From contig DJGZ01000037.1 in assembly GCA_002433025.1 (NCBI GenBank), positions 1-14,404 of the forward strand: a stretch of DNA of 14,404 bases, written 5' to 3'. Positions 14,308 to 14,404 of the stretch are shown here, in pieces. The notes beneath the pieces were generated by a model, which saw nothing but the letters and a program-made list of their open reading frames with translations, made no database searches and was not told the DNA's origin. Position numbers and translations under genes: made by a program. The DNA is from Bacteroidales bacterium UBA5833 (lineage in GTDB: Bacteria > Bacteroidota > Bacteroidia > Bacteroidales > Lentimicrobiaceae). The first letter of the stretch is position 1. Each line of letters starts with the position of its first letter.

Positions 14308-14404
14308 ATATGTTTAACCGTAATTACACCATGCCAGAATATTGATTATGAGCAGGTTAATTGGATGATATTGTAATAATCATTTAGTCGCAGAAACATT
14401 CGAC

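Noticed and set aside
1..14404. tRNA, rRNA, CRISPR arrays, transposases, defence or phage genes
   Set aside because: I looked on both strands for T-loop and cloverleaf patterns, regularly spaced repeats and known mobile or defence protein motifs and found none that hold up.

Overview
The window looks like a piece of chromosome from a member of the Bacteroidota, probably class Bacteroidia. Four things point that way: the Bacteroidota-type PheS, which carries an extra four-cysteine cluster; the short RsmI without the C-terminal extension of the E. coli enzyme; a lipoprotein with an SC lipobox followed by K and E residues; and start regions without a Shine-Dalgarno sequence, some of which have TAnnTTTG-like -7 boxes. 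I could not place it to genus. The content is mostly housekeeping. I found no rRNA, tRNA, CRISPR array, intact mobile element or phage gene.

Left part (1-5239). An ICMT-like membrane methyltransferase (+) converges on a minus-strand run. Read in transcription order, that run is tdk, two secreted cyclophilins that overlap by ATGA, and pheS. A hairpin terminator follows, then an AT-richer gene for a predicted outer-membrane barrel, and finally a remnant that keeps only the C-terminal end of an acyltransferase-3 protein. The remnant and the base composition of the barrel gene mark the one spot that looks rearranged.

Middle part (5240-9472). A divergent intergenic region separates tdk from a plus-strand run: a conserved protein of unknown function with a proline-rich linker, a secreted M28 metallopeptidase, and rsmI, which starts 5 nt after the peptidase stop. 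A terminator follows rsmI. Next is a small solitary protein resembling the TonB C-terminal domain, preceded by an upstream region rich in repeats and closed by a very good terminator. A Nudix hydrolase gene comes last.

Right part (9480-14404). elbB (-) converges on the Nudix gene with 7 nt between them. A gap of about 510 nt holds degenerate repeats but no convincing gene. A plus-strand group follows: a YedK/HMCES-type SRAP protein, a GT39/ArnT-like membrane glycosyltransferase 13 nt later, a Bacteroidota lipoprotein of unknown function, and a membrane-anchored DUF218 (YdcF/SanA-like) protein. The last three suggest envelope work, but no shared pathway is shown.

I do not see a clearly new multi-gene system. 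The most useful leads are the three uncharacterised conserved genes (5398-6210, 8461-8790, 12954-13484), the cyclophilin pair with different insertions at one site, and the paired repeats upstream of the TonB-like gene.
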